A stretch of DNA of 64,000 nt from CBDANZ01 sp965197865 (GCA_965197865.1 CBDANZ010000002.1:496001-560000); one strand, 5' to 3'; counted from the first letter of the stretch, positions 27,268-37,779 are shown. The notes: a model not told the origin generated them from the sequence alone. A program made the numbers and translations.

Positions 27268-29709
27268 TCACCTGCTACTCACGGTCTGCGTGAAGGTCTC
27301 GGTGCTGCTTGTGAGCGCTTCCGTGCCAGCCGGCAACTGGTTGGCCCGCAGCAGAAAGGCCACCAGGTCGAGCGTGGCCTGCTCGCTCAGGCTCCCAGGA
27401 CTGGTCGGCGGCATGGTGGCGCGCATCGTATTGAACAGGTCCCCCACGCTACGCCCGCCCCACCGCACCATGAACTCGGTGCCCACAAGTGGCGGAATTT
27501 CGTCTGAACCGCCGAGGTCGTTCCCATGACACAGGCGGCACCCCTGCGCGTATGCGGCGTTGCCGCGGCCGGCTTGCTCCAGGGTGTAGATCCCGTCTTG
27601 GTGCGTTTGCTCGTCTACGACGATCAACTGCCCGTACGTCCACGGATGGTCCTTGCAGATGTAGGTGTGCGTGCCCGGCTTCTCGAACTTCACGAGGCCA
27701 AGGGCCCCAGGTTTCACGGGACCGGTGGTCCAAGACCCATCGAGAGCCTGAAGCGTATGATTTTCTCTCCCGTTGTTGACCCAGGTCACCCGCGTACCCG
27801 TGAGGACTCGGGCCCGATACGGGTTGAGCGCGTATTCGTCCACGAGCCAATGTTGGCCGCTGAGAAATAGACCCCGCTGGAGAGACGCGGTTTCGATTTC
27901 CCAGGTATCTTCGATGGGACCGGTGAAAGGATCGTCATCTGGCGGGAGTATCGGTGCCGGGAGCGGACGCATCGAGCCGCCGAGTTTGAACGTCCAGACG
28001 GCCGGCCCAGCCGGTACGGCGATATATTGCTCCCCCTCGAGCTCAAACGTTGCGGGCGTGCCGCGCCCGCCCGGAAAGCCGGTCTGAAATTGCCAGAGCA
28101 CCTCCCCGGTCTTCTCGTCGAAGGCGGTGAAGTTTCCGTCGCCGTGGAGACGAAACAGCAGCCCGCCCGCCGTATTCATCGTGCCCCCTCTACCCAGTAC
28201 CGCCCATGGCATTTCCTTCTTCCACGCGATCTTCCCGGTTCTGGTATCGATCGCGGCCAGGGTGGCAAAGCGCAAGAGTCCGGGGATCTTCGGGATGTTT
28301 CCCTGTAGGCAACACAAGAAATAGGGATCCTCAGAGCGTCGGGCCCACACTAACCCGGCATACCCTTGCGCATAGAAATAGCCTGTCTGCGGGCTGTGCG
28401 ACATCGGGGCGATTAACACCCGGGTCCCCAGCTCCAGCATGTTGGGCACCCCGATTTGTTTGGGCGCGAACTCGCACCCAAGCTCAAATCCAGCGGGAAC
28501 CTTGTCTCGCCAAAACGAGCAGGTCGGAATCACACTCTCCCCTCCGACGGGAAACGGCTGCGTCCGCGCCGTTTTCGAGAATGGGTCTTGAGGCACAATC
28601 CGCTCTTGCACGGGCAGCAGGGGTTTTCCCGTCGCTCGGTCCAGGAAGAAGAGATACCCATCCGTCCGCATGATGCCGATCCCTTTGCGAGTCTGACCGC
28701 CCAGCTGTATGTCGTACATGATCGGCGGGGTGCCGATATCGTGTTCCCAAATATCATGGTGGACGAATTGGTAGTGCCACCGAAGCGTCCCGGTCTGGAT
28801 GTCGAGCGCGACAATCGAGGCCGTGAAGAGATTGTCGCCCGCCCGTAATTCCCCCCCATACTGCGGGGAGGCATTGCCCGTCACGTAATAGACGAGTTGA
28901 AGGTCGGGGTCGATCACGGCCTCCTTCCACACGCCGCCGCCCCCATACTTCCAGAGGTCGCTATTCTTCGGCCAGGTCTCCGAGCCCTTTTCGCCAGGCC
29001 TGGGAACGGTCCAGAAGACCCACCGTTCTTTACCGGTATTCGCATCCAGGGCGACGATTCGTGCCGGGGTGCCCCAGTCGCCCCCCGTCGCGGCAAACAC
29101 CATGCCTTGCCAGTACGTTGTCGTTTCGCTCACCCGTTCGGCGTTTCTCTTCAGTGGCGGCTCATCACCGAAGACTTGATGTTCCCAAATCACTTCGCCT
29201 GTTTTCTCGTGCAACGCCAGCACGACACCATTCCGAAGTCCGACGAACACTTTCCCGTCGCCCAGTGACACGCCTTGATGGCTAGGCGAGCCCGGGCCCG
29301 GCCCCTGGGGCGTAAGTCCTGGCAGGGTCGCGCCGGGAGCCGGAACGGTCATGCGCTTCCAGACGGTCTCGCCGGTCTTGGCGTTGAGTGCGTAAACACT
29401 GGTCCCGGCCGTCAGAAACATCAGGCCGTCCCGCACAACAGGAGTCGCCCGCGAGTTCAAGCCGCGGTCGAACCTGGCGACCCAGGCGCCACTCAGGTTC
29501 TTGACATTTTCCGTGGTGATTTGGGTCAGTTTCGAGTAGCGCATGCCTCCCAAATCGCCGCCCACCCGCGGCCACTCCGCGCCCGCGGGGCCGACACCAG
29601 GGGGGGCGTCGGCCTCCGCCTGGGTCTGGGGATGCACGGCGACGGCGGCGGGTATGGCGACGAAGACCACCAAAAGCAGGAACACGCTCAACCGGTAGTG
29701 ACCCGTCAT
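27268..29709 (-). CDS. Quinoprotein-cupredoxin-cytochrome c fusion, paralog
   Basis: An 813-residue exported protein with the same three-domain order as the gene at 9992-12418: PQQ propeller (GNASPQYGGELRAGDN, HHDIWEHDI), cupredoxin (ENHTLQALDG and YICKDHPWTYG, two His and a Cys, no axial Met) and cytochrome c (CRLCH, ATMPPTSPG). Glu again occupies the usual catalytic Asp position (WEHD). A CC pair in FLCCLQG lies in a different blade from the redox-active pair of methanol dehydrogenases. GGGAGGAAGGC before the ATG at 29709 sets the start. Periplasmic sugar or alcohol oxidation with internal electron relay is the inferred role. The opposite orientation to its paralog argues against tandem duplication. 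Confidence 0.88.
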   Translation of the reverse strand: MTGHYRLSVFLLLVVFVAIPAAVAVHPQTQAEADAPPGVGPAGAEWPRVGGDLGGMRYSKLTQITTENVKNLSGAWVARFDRGLNSRATPVVRDGLMFLTAGTSVYALNAKTGETVWKRMTVPAPGATLPGLTPQGPGPGSPSHQGVSLGDGKVFVGLRNGVVLALHEKTGEVIWEHQVFGDEPPLKRNAERVSETTTYWQGMVFAATGGDWGTPARIVALDANTGKERWVFWTVPRPGEKGSETWPKNSDLWKYGGGGVWKEAVIDPDLQLVYYVTGNASPQYGGELRAGDNLFTASIVALDIQTGTLRWHYQFVHHDIWEHDIGTPPIMYDIQLGGQTRKGIGIMRTDGYLFFLDRATGKPLLPVQERIVPQDPFSKTARTQPFPVGGESVIPTCSFWRDKVPAGFELGCEFAPKQIGVPNMLELGTRVLIAPMSHSPQTGYFYAQGYAGLVWARRSEDPYFLCCLQGNIPKIPGLLRFATLAAIDTRTGKIAWKKEMPWAVLGRGGTMNTAGGLLFRLHGDGNFTAFDEKTGEVLWQFQTGFPGGRGTPATFELEGEQYIAVPAGPAVWTFKLGGSMRPLPAPILPPDDDPFTGPIEDTWEIETASLQRGLFLSGQHWLVDEYALNPYRARVLTGTRVTWVNNGRENHTLQALDGSWTTGPVKPGALGLVKFEKPGTHTYICKDHPWTYGQLIVVDEQTHQDGIYTLEQAGRGNAAYAQGCRLCHGNDLGGSDEIPPLVGTEFMVRWGGRSVGDLFNTMRATMPPTSPGSLSEQATLDLVAFLLRANQLPAGTEALTSSTETFTQTVSSR

Positions 29710-30280
29710 GCCTTCCTCCCGGATTCTTCGTGACGTGAAATGAAGCGTAGACACCGTGCAGGGGCCACGGTTGCGCGCAGGTGCGCCTCGAACCACAGGC
29801 ACGGCGCGCGGGTCGTTGACTGACCGCAGGCTCAAGGATGGCGACCGCGAGCGACTTCTTGACGCTCCATCTTACTTACTACAACCCAATTGTTACAACC
29901 CCAGCCGGCGGCCCTCCCCATCCTGCCCAGGACCTGCACATCGTTCGCCTGCAACGGGGAGCGAGCCGCTTTCGGTGAGGACAGCCGGTCTCAGGGCCGA
30001 AGACTGCGGCTTCCTGGGCGTGAGGGGGGTGTCTGTTCAGAGGTGGACACGTGAGGCCCCTGGCGCAGAACCCGCGGGCACAGGGACGCGTGACGGTTTC
30101 TTTCGCGACCGGGGCAGTCGCGAGACGACACAGCTGGACAGCGGAACAAATTCTGTGCAGGACTAGTGCCGATGTAGTAAATTGTGGCCCGGCTAGCGCC
30201 TGCGGCCCCCCCCCTCGTGCGTGGCGGGCAGGCAGCGCGGTTGTACGAGCGAGAGAACCGGACGACAGGAGGGGGAGTAG
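29710..30280. other. 571-bp divergent intergenic region
   Basis: Lies between divergent transcripts (quinoprotein fusion leftwards, subfamily C rightwards), so promoters for both should be here, but I cannot place convincing -35/-10 pairs. No coding remnant is recognised. From about 30222 to 30280 the sequence matches the spacer before the subfamily C gene at 62370 (GGCGGGCAGGCAGCGCGG), marking a duplication boundary. Confidence 0.6.
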
Positions 30281-31306
30281 ATGAGAAATCAGTTTCTCGC
30301 GGTCATGGGTGCGCTGGTAGCAGTGCTGGCGGTGTCGCTCGCGCCGGTCTTCGTCGCGGCCCAGAGCCCTACGGCCGCGGCGGCCCAAGCGTACACGCCG
30401 GCCCAGACCCCCTGGGGCGAGCCGGACCTCCAAGGCATCTGGAGCCGCAACAGCGATGCGCCGTTGGAACGCCCGGAGGAGTATGCCGGGAGAGCGTTTT
30501 TGACCGACGAGGAAGTGGTGGCGCTGGACAAGAAAAAGAACATCGACGTTGACTTTACTAGACGCGACCCCCACCGGCCGGGGAACCCCGGCACGTACAA
30601 TGCGGTCTTCAACTCGATCTTGCGGACGAGCAAGCGCACGTCGTTGATCGTGGATCCGCCGGATGGGAAAATGCCCGCCCTGGTGGCCGGGGCCGAGAAT
30701 CCTCCCCGGGCGCCGAGAGTCTCCAACGGCCCAGAGGACCACGGGTGGCCGACGCGGTGTCTCGGCAACACGCTGCCCGATTTCGGATCAGGTGATTATG
30801 GGGCCGGCACGTCGCGGTTGGTTCAATCGCCGGGCTATGTGACCATCTACGTCGAGTATGGCCACGGAGGCGGAGCCGTGCGCATCATCCCCACGGACGG
30901 GAGTCCGCATCTGCCTCCTCAGGTCCACCAGCGGTTGGGGGACTCGCGGGGCCGGTGGGAGGGCAATACCTTGGTCGTCGACACCACCAACTTTAGCCCC
31001 GGGGCGGAGATCCAGACGATCGGGCAATGGACCCTCGGTCCGCGAGGCTCCAAGGGGCACTTGCATCTGGTGGAACGCTTCACGCGGGTGGACGCCAACA
31101 CGTTAGAGCGCGAAATCACGATCGACGATCCGACGACGTGGACACGACCCTGGACCGTCCTCCTTGAGTTGGGGAAGAACGACGAGCGGGCAAACCGGAT
31201 CTATGAGTCCAGTTGTCACGAGGGGAACTTCGGCATGCTGGGGATTCTCGCGGGAGCTCGCGCCCAGGAGAAGAAGGCCGCGCAAGCCGCAGGGAAGCAG
31301 CCGTAA
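30281..31306 (+). CDS. PDLQGIW-family secreted protein, subfamily C copy 1
   Basis: A 341-residue exported protein of unknown function. The signal peptide ends near VFVAAQ; TPWGEPDLQGIWSRN follows. Then come GTYNAVFNSIL, SLIVDPPDGKMP, RCLGNTLPDFGSGD, RLVQSPGYVTIYVEYGHGGG and the C-terminal block GDSRGRWEGNTLVVDTTNF, HLHLVERFTRVDANTLE, TIDDPTTWTRPWTV and SSCHEGNFG. AGGAGGGGGAG precedes the ATG. The 3' half is almost identical in DNA to copies 2 (33109) and 3 (62370), while the region around residues 90-150 differs, a pattern of partial gene conversion. Sixty-three bp separate it from the next gene (subfamily D copy 3). Confidence 0.82.
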   Translation: MRNQFLAVMGALVAVLAVSLAPVFVAAQSPTAAAAQAYTPAQTPWGEPDLQGIWSRNSDAPLERPEEYAGRAFLTDEEVVALDKKKNIDVDFTRRDPHRPGNPGTYNAVFNSILRTSKRTSLIVDPPDGKMPALVAGAENPPRAPRVSNGPEDHGWPTRCLGNTLPDFGSGDYGAGTSRLVQSPGYVTIYVEYGHGGGAVRIIPTDGSPHLPPQVHQRLGDSRGRWEGNTLVVDTTNFSPGAEIQTIGQWTLGPRGSKGHLHLVERFTRVDANTLEREITIDDPTTWTRPWTVLLELGKNDERANRIYESSCHEGNFGMLGILAGARAQEKKAAQAAGKQP

Positions 31307-31369
31307 TTACCACCCTGAGCCTTCTGCCGAGCGCGGCACGTCAAGTGAGGCCCAAAGGAGATCGAACAC

Positions 31370-32338
31370 ATGCGAAACCGGTTCAGCGCGATGATGGTCA
31401 TGGTGATCGGCGGGGCGATCGCCATCTTCTTCCTCACCGGGACCCGGACCGCTGGTCAGGGTCCGGCCTCTCAATTACCCCGTACGACGGAGGGCCGACC
31501 CGATCTTAGCGGGATTTGGCAGACGAACAACACGGCCAATTGGGACCTGCAAAGCCATGTGGCGCGCCCGATGGTCGCGCAGGCCGGCGTGACCGATGCG
31601 CCCGTGCTCGCGGCGCCGGTGCTTGCCCTCGGCTCGGTCGGCTGGATTCCCGGTGGTATGGGCGTCGTCGAGGGGGAGACGATTCCGTATCAGCCCTGGG
31701 CGGCGGCACGGAAGCAGGAGAACTTTGACAACTGGCTAGACCGCGATCCGGAATTGAAGTGTTTCTTGCCCGGGGTGCCCCGCGCGATGTATCTGCCGTA
31801 TCCGTTTCAGATTTTTCAGAGTACCAATAAGATCATGATCGCGTTCGCGTATGTGAATACCCTGCGTACCGTCCACTTGGATACGGTCGTGCCCCCGCCC
31901 GACGATTCGTATATGGGCTACTCGGTCGGCCGCTGGGAGGGCGATACCCTGGTGGTCGACGTAAGGCAACTCAATTCCTACACGTGGTTCGACCGGGCCG
32001 GGAACTTCCATAGCGACGCTTTGCATGTGGTCGAACGGTATACGCCCCTCAGCCGCGACGCCATCCGCTACGAAGCGACGATCGAGGATCCCAAGGTGTT
32101 TACGCGGCCCTGGAAGATCAGCATGCCCCTCTATCGTCGGCTGGAGGCGAACCCCGTCGTGATCGAGCACAGGTGTGTGCAGATGGTTGAAGAAACCATG
32201 CTCGGGCATCTGCGCAAGGAGCAATTGGTCAAGCGCTGGGAAGGGGAAACGATGATCATTGACATCACTCGGAAGATTCCGCCGGCTAACGAAATATATG
32301 ACCGTCGACTCTCGGGCAATCCACCCGAGGGACAGTGA
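31370..32338 (+). CDS. PDLQGIW-family secreted protein, subfamily D copy 3
   Basis: A 322-residue exported protein, a more diverged member of subfamily D. It keeps GRPDLSGIWQTNNTANWDL, DRDPELKCFLPGVPRAMYLP, PYPFQIFQS, MGYSVGRWEGDTLVVDV, WFDRAGNFHSDALHVVER, TIEDPKVFTRPWKI and RWEGETMIIDITRK. The N-terminal PDLSGIW here matches the PDLQGIW form of A-C better than the NLSGIW of copies 1 and 2, linking the D branch to the rest. AAAGGAG lies a few bases before the ATG. Probably in one transcript with subfamily C copy 1 and the DUF6152 gene that follows. Function unknown. Confidence 0.8.
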   Translation: MRNRFSAMMVMVIGGAIAIFFLTGTRTAGQGPASQLPRTTEGRPDLSGIWQTNNTANWDLQSHVARPMVAQAGVTDAPVLAAPVLALGSVGWIPGGMGVVEGETIPYQPWAAARKQENFDNWLDRDPELKCFLPGVPRAMYLPYPFQIFQSTNKIMIAFAYVNTLRTVHLDTVVPPPDDSYMGYSVGRWEGDTLVVDVRQLNSYTWFDRAGNFHSDALHVVERYTPLSRDAIRYEATIEDPKVFTRPWKISMPLYRRLEANPVVIEHRCVQMVEETMLGHLRKEQLVKRWEGETMIIDITRKIPPANEIYDRRLSGNPPEGQ

Positions 32339-32460
32339 AGGTGAAGGAACGAAACCGCCGCCGCCACGACGAAAAAGCTCCTGGGCAATCGAGGAGTTGG
32401 TACGTGACGTCGCCGCGGGGCCACGTGCACACGTAGGAAGACTAGCAGGAGGCGAATCCG

Positions 32461-32907
32461 ATGCGAACAAAGCTCGCCGGTGTCGTTGGGGGAATTGCTC
32501 TCGTGCCGATCCTGGCCGCAGTCCCGGTCCAGGCGCATCACGCATTTTCGGCAGAGTTTGACGCCGAGAAGCCGGTCAAATTCAACGCCGTCGTCACGCG
32601 GATGGAGTGGGTCAATCCCCACGTTTGGATCTTCGTCGACGCCAAGATGCCGGACGGCACGGTGGAACAGTGGGCGATCGAAGCTGGGAGCCCGAACGTG
32701 CTGTTCAGGCGAGGCTTGACAAAGCAGGTTCTGCCGGCCGGTACGGCGATCGTGGTCGATGGGTATCAGGCCAAGGACGGGACGAATCGAGCGAACGGTC
32801 GGGATCTTACGCTGCCCGACGGGACCAAGGCGTTTCTCGGTGCTTCCGGTACGGGCGCCCCCTTTGAAGTGCAGCGACCGGGCATCGACACGGTTCCCCA
32901 GCCATAG
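32461..32907 (+). CDS. DUF6152 family exported protein
   Basis: A 148-residue protein with a signal peptide (to about PVQA) followed by HHAFSAEFDAEKPV, the hallmark of the DUF6152 family, then VTRMEWVNPHVWIFVD and IEAGSPNVLFRRG. Its compact beta-rich domain resembles an OB fold, and the paired His after the cleavage site suggests metal binding, but no activity is established. Family members often lie next to PDLQGIW-type genes, as here, so I infer a shared extracytoplasmic role. AGGAGG precedes the ATG by about eight bases. Confidence 0.85.
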   Translation: MRTKLAGVVGGIALVPILAAVPVQAHHAFSAEFDAEKPVKFNAVVTRMEWVNPHVWIFVDAKMPDGTVEQWAIEAGSPNVLFRRGLTKQVLPAGTAIVVDGYQAKDGTNRANGRDLTLPDGTKAFLGASGTGAPFEVQRPGIDTVPQP

Positions 32908-33108
32908 CGTCCGACTGTGCAGGCTGGCGCGTCTGTTGCCCGGCCCGACCCCCCCAAGGTGCGGGCCAGTCGGTCTCCCCCTGCGACCGGAAAGTTAGGG
33001 CGGTCGCGGGGCAGACGGGAGAGCAAACTGGAGCAGGGAAGGGCCCCATGAGGCGCGCACGGACGGTGGCCGTACGAGCGTCAACCGAGAGTGCAAGAGG
33101 AGAGTGCG

Positions 33109-34161
33109 ATGAAGAATCCATTTCTCGCGGTGATGGGTGCGCTGGTGGCGGTGCTGGCGGTGTCGCTCACGCCGGTCTTCGTCGCGGCCCAGAACTCCGC
33201 GGGCGCGGCGGCCCAAGCGTACACGCCGCCCCAGACCCCGTGGGGCGAGCCGGACTTCCAGGGCATCTGGAGCCGCAACAGCGAGGCGCCGTTGGAACGC
33301 CCGGAGGAGTATGCCGGGAGAGCGGTTTTGACCGACGAGGAAGTGGCGGCGCTGGACACGAAGAGTGCGCTGGAGCCGACGCATACGGCTCCCCCCCGCG
33401 AGGGGAACCCCGGCACCTACAATGCGGTCTTTAACTCGATCCTCAAGAGGAGCAAGCGCACGTCGCTGATTATCGATCCCCCGGACGGGAAAATGCCCCC
33501 TCTGGTGCCGGGGGCCGAAGATCCCACCGTCGCGTCTGATGGTTTCGGCACCCTGCTGCGTCCGGGGCCGAGAGGCTCCGACGGTCCCGAGGATCGAGGC
33601 TGGCCCGAGCGCTGTCTCGGCAACACGCTGCCCGATTTCGGATCAGGTGATTTTGGTTCCGGCACGTCGCGGCTGGTTCAATCGCCGGGCTATGTGACCA
33701 TCTACGTCGAGTATGGCCACGGAGGCGGAGCCGTGCGCATCATCCCCACGGACGGGAGTCCGCATCTGCCTCCCCAGGTCCACCAGCGGTTGGGGGACTC
33801 GCGGGGCCGGTGGGAGGGCGATACCCTGGTCGTCGACACCACCAACTTTAGCCCCGGGGCGGAGATCCAGACGATCGGGCAATGGACCCTCGGTCCGCGA
33901 GGCTCCAAGGGGCACTTGCATCTAGTGGAACGCTTCACGCGGGTGGATGCCAACACGTTAGAGCGCGAAATCACGATCGACGATCCGACGACGTGGACAC
34001 GACCCTGGACCGTCCTCCTTGAGTTGGGGAAGAACGACGAGCGGGCAAACCGGATCTATGAGTCCAGTTGTCACGAGGGGAACTTCGGCATGCTGGGGAT
34101 TCTCGCGGGAGCTCGCGCCCAGGAGAAGAAGGCCGCGCAAGCCGCTGCGAAGCAGCCGTAA
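33109..34161 (+). CDS. PDLQGIW-family secreted protein, subfamily C copy 2
   Basis: A 350-residue exported paralog of the genes at 30281 and 62370. It has a signal peptide, TPWGEPDFQGIWSRNSEAP, SLIIDPPDGKMPP, a longer variable loop (DGFGTLLRPGPRGSDG), RCLGNTLPDFGSGDFG and the common C-terminal block through SSCHEGNFGMLG. From about 33640 to the stop the DNA is nearly the same as copy 1. The 3' flank (ACCACGGTGAGGCGGTGACG) is shared with copy 3 instead. GAGGAG ten bases upstream favours ATG 33109 over a GTG at 33091. Function unknown. Confidence 0.82.
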   Translation: MKNPFLAVMGALVAVLAVSLTPVFVAAQNSAGAAAQAYTPPQTPWGEPDFQGIWSRNSEAPLERPEEYAGRAVLTDEEVAALDTKSALEPTHTAPPREGNPGTYNAVFNSILKRSKRTSLIIDPPDGKMPPLVPGAEDPTVASDGFGTLLRPGPRGSDGPEDRGWPERCLGNTLPDFGSGDFGSGTSRLVQSPGYVTIYVEYGHGGGAVRIIPTDGSPHLPPQVHQRLGDSRGRWEGDTLVVDTTNFSPGAEIQTIGQWTLGPRGSKGHLHLVERFTRVDANTLEREITIDDPTTWTRPWTVLLELGKNDERANRIYESSCHEGNFGMLGILAGARAQEKKAAQAAAKQP

Positions 34162-34433
34162 CCACGGTGAGGCGGTGACGCCGCTTGGCCGTATGAGCGA
34201 CGCCAGCCGACACGCGCCGCGCCTGAGAGCCGTCGGCCTGTGACGTAGCAGGGTGTCGCGCCGCGGCGGGGCCACTTCCATCTCTTTGCCCCTTCTTCGG
34301 CGGGTTTCTGCGAGCGCGGCAGCGAGTGTCAAATATGCCGTCGCTACCCCCGTGGCCCTCCGTATTCAGTATCCGACTCTAAACTAAGGTTCCGCGCTAC
34401 TTAGCCAGGCGATGAAACCGCTTCTAGTTCGGT

Positions 34434-36633
34434 TTAGAACCTGACCAAGCGATTAATCTTGACGATGACCGCCCGATTCACGAGCGCCGGAAACTGGCGC
34501 GCCAGCGTGTCTCGCTGTTCGTTGAACACGACGAACAGCTCGCTGCCCGGCCGATATTCCCACCGCAGGCACACGTTGGCGGCCACCGCATGGCTGCTGG
34601 AGTTGTACTGCAGCAGCGCGCTCACGAACATCAGCGGCGTCATCGTGTAGGTGACCCGCGACCCGACCAAGCTGGTCGTGAAGGCGCCCTCCGCCAGATT
34701 CACCCAGTTGACTGACATGCTGGGCTCGATCGAGAGTTGGGGCCTGATGTTCATCCGGCCTCTGCTGAGGCCAATAGTCGTCTTATGGCCGCTGTAGAAG
34801 GTGCCGTACTCCGCCGAAATGTTGGCGGAGATCTTTCGCTGCTGGCCAAAGTTGAAGCGGGTTCGCACGCTCGCATAGTCGTAGCTCCCCACGGGCAGGG
34901 TGACTCCGGGCGCGATAGGGAACGGGTGCGTGAGAAATTCGTAGGTGTCGCGATAAGCGACAATGAACCTATCGCTGTTTTGGAACTCGATGTCGAACTC
35001 GGCGTCCCGGTCCCGGGTCTCCAGGAGGCCGGCGCCATTCTCGACATATACCAGCGATCCGATCCACGAGAGTTTGCGGATCGACTGCATCGACCGTGGG
35101 CGCGGGCTGAACCGGAATCGGGCGAAACTCTTGCGCATGTCGTCACGTCGCACAAACCCCACTTCCGGGTTGAAGTGGTCACCCACGACGAGGCGCTCGA
35201 GTCGGGCGCCGTACCGATCCCCCCTGTAATCCAGGTGCGCACGATAGCTGGTATCCTGACCCGACAAGCCGGCGGTACGCGTCCGCGCCCAGTACGTATT
35301 GATAGCCAGGTTGTCAAAGAAGGCAAACGTCCCATCCACGCCGTACGCGTCATTGGCCCCGTCGCCGCCCTGGCCGACTGACCGCCTGGTGAACAGCGCC
35401 CCGATGCTGCTCCGGCGCAGGATGTCGCGTTTGACTCGCACAACCGAGAAACTCGTCTCTCGCGCCCCCGATCGCGGCTCATCGCTGGACTGAATGTTCA
35501 ACACGCCGAGACTGAACCGACCGAGTCGGCCCGTCAGGCGCCCGCCGGCCTGGATTGGCGCCGCCCGCCCCTCATGGAGACCAATTCGCCGACTGTAGAA
35601 CAGAATCGGCGTGTCCCCCGCGCCCGCACTCCGCCCACTGGTCGCGGCGCCGCCAAACGCGAAGGTGCCCTGATTCTCGAGAAAGAATTCGCGCTTCTCC
35701 GGAAAAAACAGGCTGAACCGCGTGAGATTGACCTGCTGCTCGTCGGCCTCGACCTGTGCAAAATCAGTGTTGTAGGTGAAGTCGGCCGTCAGGTTCGGCG
35801 TCAGGCCGTACTTCACATCGACCCCAACATCTCCGCCCAGATCGTTGGAAATCGTCGGGCTGGCGGTGAGATCGCTCGTCAGGTCCGAGATCGCGTACGG
35901 CTTGATCTCGAGATTTCTCACGCCCGACGGTGCTTCCAATCCCACCACCGTCGCCATCAGCGATGACCTGAAATATCCACCCATCCCTACGGAGGCCGGG
36001 ATGGGCGCGAGGAACGATAGCTCGTTCTTCCAGCGGTTCATGCGCCGGACATTGAACCCCCAAATCTGCGCGCGTCCAGGCCGGTAGCGAAGCGACTTGA
36101 ACGGGATGGCGGCTTCCAACGTCCAGCCGCCCTCGAACCGCCCGACCTTGAGGTCCCAGACCGGATTCCAATCCAAGTTGATCTGGCGCTCGTTGGTCAC
36201 CTGGCCATCGATCCGACCGCCAAGGGGGTTCATTTCGAACAAGACGCTGCTCCGCCCGTCATAGAAGGTATCGAACGCAAACGCAACATTTTCGTTCTGC
36301 ACGATGTTCAGACTATCTCGCCGCATCTCGTTGACGACCATCCGCTCCGGATGGCTCTCCCAGCAGCGGGCGACGACGTACACGTTGTTGTGGTCGAAGA
36401 GCACCCACAGCTCGGTCTTCTCGGTCGCCGGCGAGCCCTCCAGCGGCTCCGTCTGGATGAAATCCGAAATAGGCGGCACGCTCGCGTAGACAGCCTCGTC
36501 GAGTCGTCCGTCAACCCGAATCGGCGCCGTGAGACGCACGGCGCGAATGGTCGCGCGGCCCACCGCGTCGCGAGCGATCACCTCTGGAGGCACTGGGGCC
36601 GGGGGGCCGTCAAACGTGAACGGGAGCTCCAAT
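34434..36633 (-). pseudogene. DUF5916 / CBM9-like outer-membrane protein, 3' part, split by IS21
   Basis: The bulk (about 730 codons) of a large exported protein. Residues near the IS boundary start LPFTFDGPPAPVPP. A carbohydrate-binding family 9-like domain follows (IRVDGRLDEAVYAS, about 150 residues), then the DUF5916 beta-barrel-like region with FFPEKREFFLENQGTF and many alternating-strand segments ending in RLVRF, an aromatic terminal residue as in outer-membrane barrels. The signal peptide and first 41 codons lie on the other side of an IS21 element at 38737-38855. Removing the element and one 5-bp target copy rejoins the frame exactly (AEA-LELPF). The insertion must abolish normal export of the protein. 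Confidence 0.92.
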
Positions 36634-36756
36634 TGTTGGTGGCAACCGTAAAGTTCCCATTTGTGGCAACCGAAAACCGCACACCTTGGTGGTTGGCGGG
36701 GGCTGCCCTGCGTTCCACGATGTTGACGACGTCAACAACGAGGGAGCGGGGCACCG

Positions 36757-37779
36757 ATGCATGGATGGGAGACGAGGATGTTGCTGAAGTACTACCTGGA
36801 ACGGGGCGTCTCGAAGGCGGAGTTGTCGAGACGCTTCGGGGTGAGTCGCCGGACGATCCACGAGTGGGTCGAGACGGGTCAGTTGGACCGGGACCTGTCG
36901 TCAGGTGGCTCGCGCTACGCGCCGCGACCACCGGCGCCCCACAAGCTGGATCCCTACACGGGGATCATCGATGCACGTCTCGAGGAGTATCCCGGGCTGT
37001 CGGCGCAGCGGCTGTTTGACGAGGTCCGCGCGGCGGGCTACCCCGGTGGCTACAGCCGGGTGCGGGACTACGTCCGCGCGGTGCGTCCACGGGAGCCGAC
37101 CGAGTCGGTGGTTCGGTTCGAGACGCCGGCGGGGCGTCAGGGCCAGGTGGACTTCGCGACCTTCACCCTGCCCTGGGGCCGCCGGCACGCCCTGGTGGTG
37201 GTGCTGAGCCACTCCCGGCTGCTGTGGCTGTGTTTCTACCGCCGGCAGACGATGGCCGTGTTGACCGACGGGCTGGAGCGCGCGTTCGCGCGGTTCGGCG
37301 GTGTCCCGAAGGAGCTCTTGTTTGACCAGATGCGCGCGGTCGTGCTGTCGGACCAGCGCGTGGGCGGCGGCGAGCTGGTGTTGAACGCGGAGTTTCTGCG
37401 CTTTGCCGCGCACTGGGGATTCCACCCGCGCGCGTGCCGGCCGTATCGGGCGCAGACGAAGGGCAAGGTGGAGCGGCCAATCCGCTACATCCGTGACAGC
37501 TTCTTCTACGGGCGTGCGTTCGCGAACGACGAGGATCTCAACGAGCAGGCGTCGCGCTGGCTGGAGGGCACGGCCAACGTGCGTCGGCACGGTACGACGG
37601 GCGAGCGCCCAGTGGATCGCTTCGAGCGGGGCGAGCGTGCGGTGCTGCGTCCCTTGGCACGCCGTCCCTACCAGCGTCTCGGCGTCCACCGCGGTGCCGA
37701 GCCGGCCCACCGGCGCGTGCCCGACACCATCGCGGTGGAGCGCCGCTCGTTGCGGGTCTACGCGGAGGCGGCGGGATGA
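36757..37779 (+). CDS. istA: IS21 transposase IstA
   Basis: A 340-residue transposase. An N-terminal helix-turn-helix (AELSRRFGVSRRTIHEW) is followed by a second DNA-binding region and the DDE core: GQVDFATFTLPWG, ELLFDQMRAVV and KGKVERPIRYIRDSFF carry the three acidic residues. The family's C-terminal beta-barrel-like domain follows. IstA cuts and joins the element ends and works with IstB. The stop overlaps the istB start (ATGA), giving translational coupling. Confidence 0.93.
   Translation: MHGWETRMLLKYYLERGVSKAELSRRFGVSRRTIHEWVETGQLDRDLSSGGSRYAPRPPAPHKLDPYTGIIDARLEEYPGLSAQRLFDEVRAAGYPGGYSRVRDYVRAVRPREPTESVVRFETPAGRQGQVDFATFTLPWGRRHALVVVLSHSRLLWLCFYRRQTMAVLTDGLERAFARFGGVPKELLFDQMRAVVLSDQRVGGGELVLNAEFLRFAAHWGFHPRACRPYRAQTKGKVERPIRYIRDSFFYGRAFANDEDLNEQASRWLEGTANVRRHGTTGERPVDRFERGERAVLRPLARRPYQRLGVHRGAEPAHRRVPDTIAVERRSLRVYAEAAG

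Noticed and set aside
29710..30280. Hidden gene in the divergent gap
   Set aside because: Frames there are short or antisense extensions of the subfamily C gene and show no family resemblance.
9992..34161. Region read as a secondary-metabolite gene cluster
   Set aside because: No polyketide, peptide synthetase, terpene or RiPP genes are present. The content is dehydrogenases, hydrolases and one unknown family.
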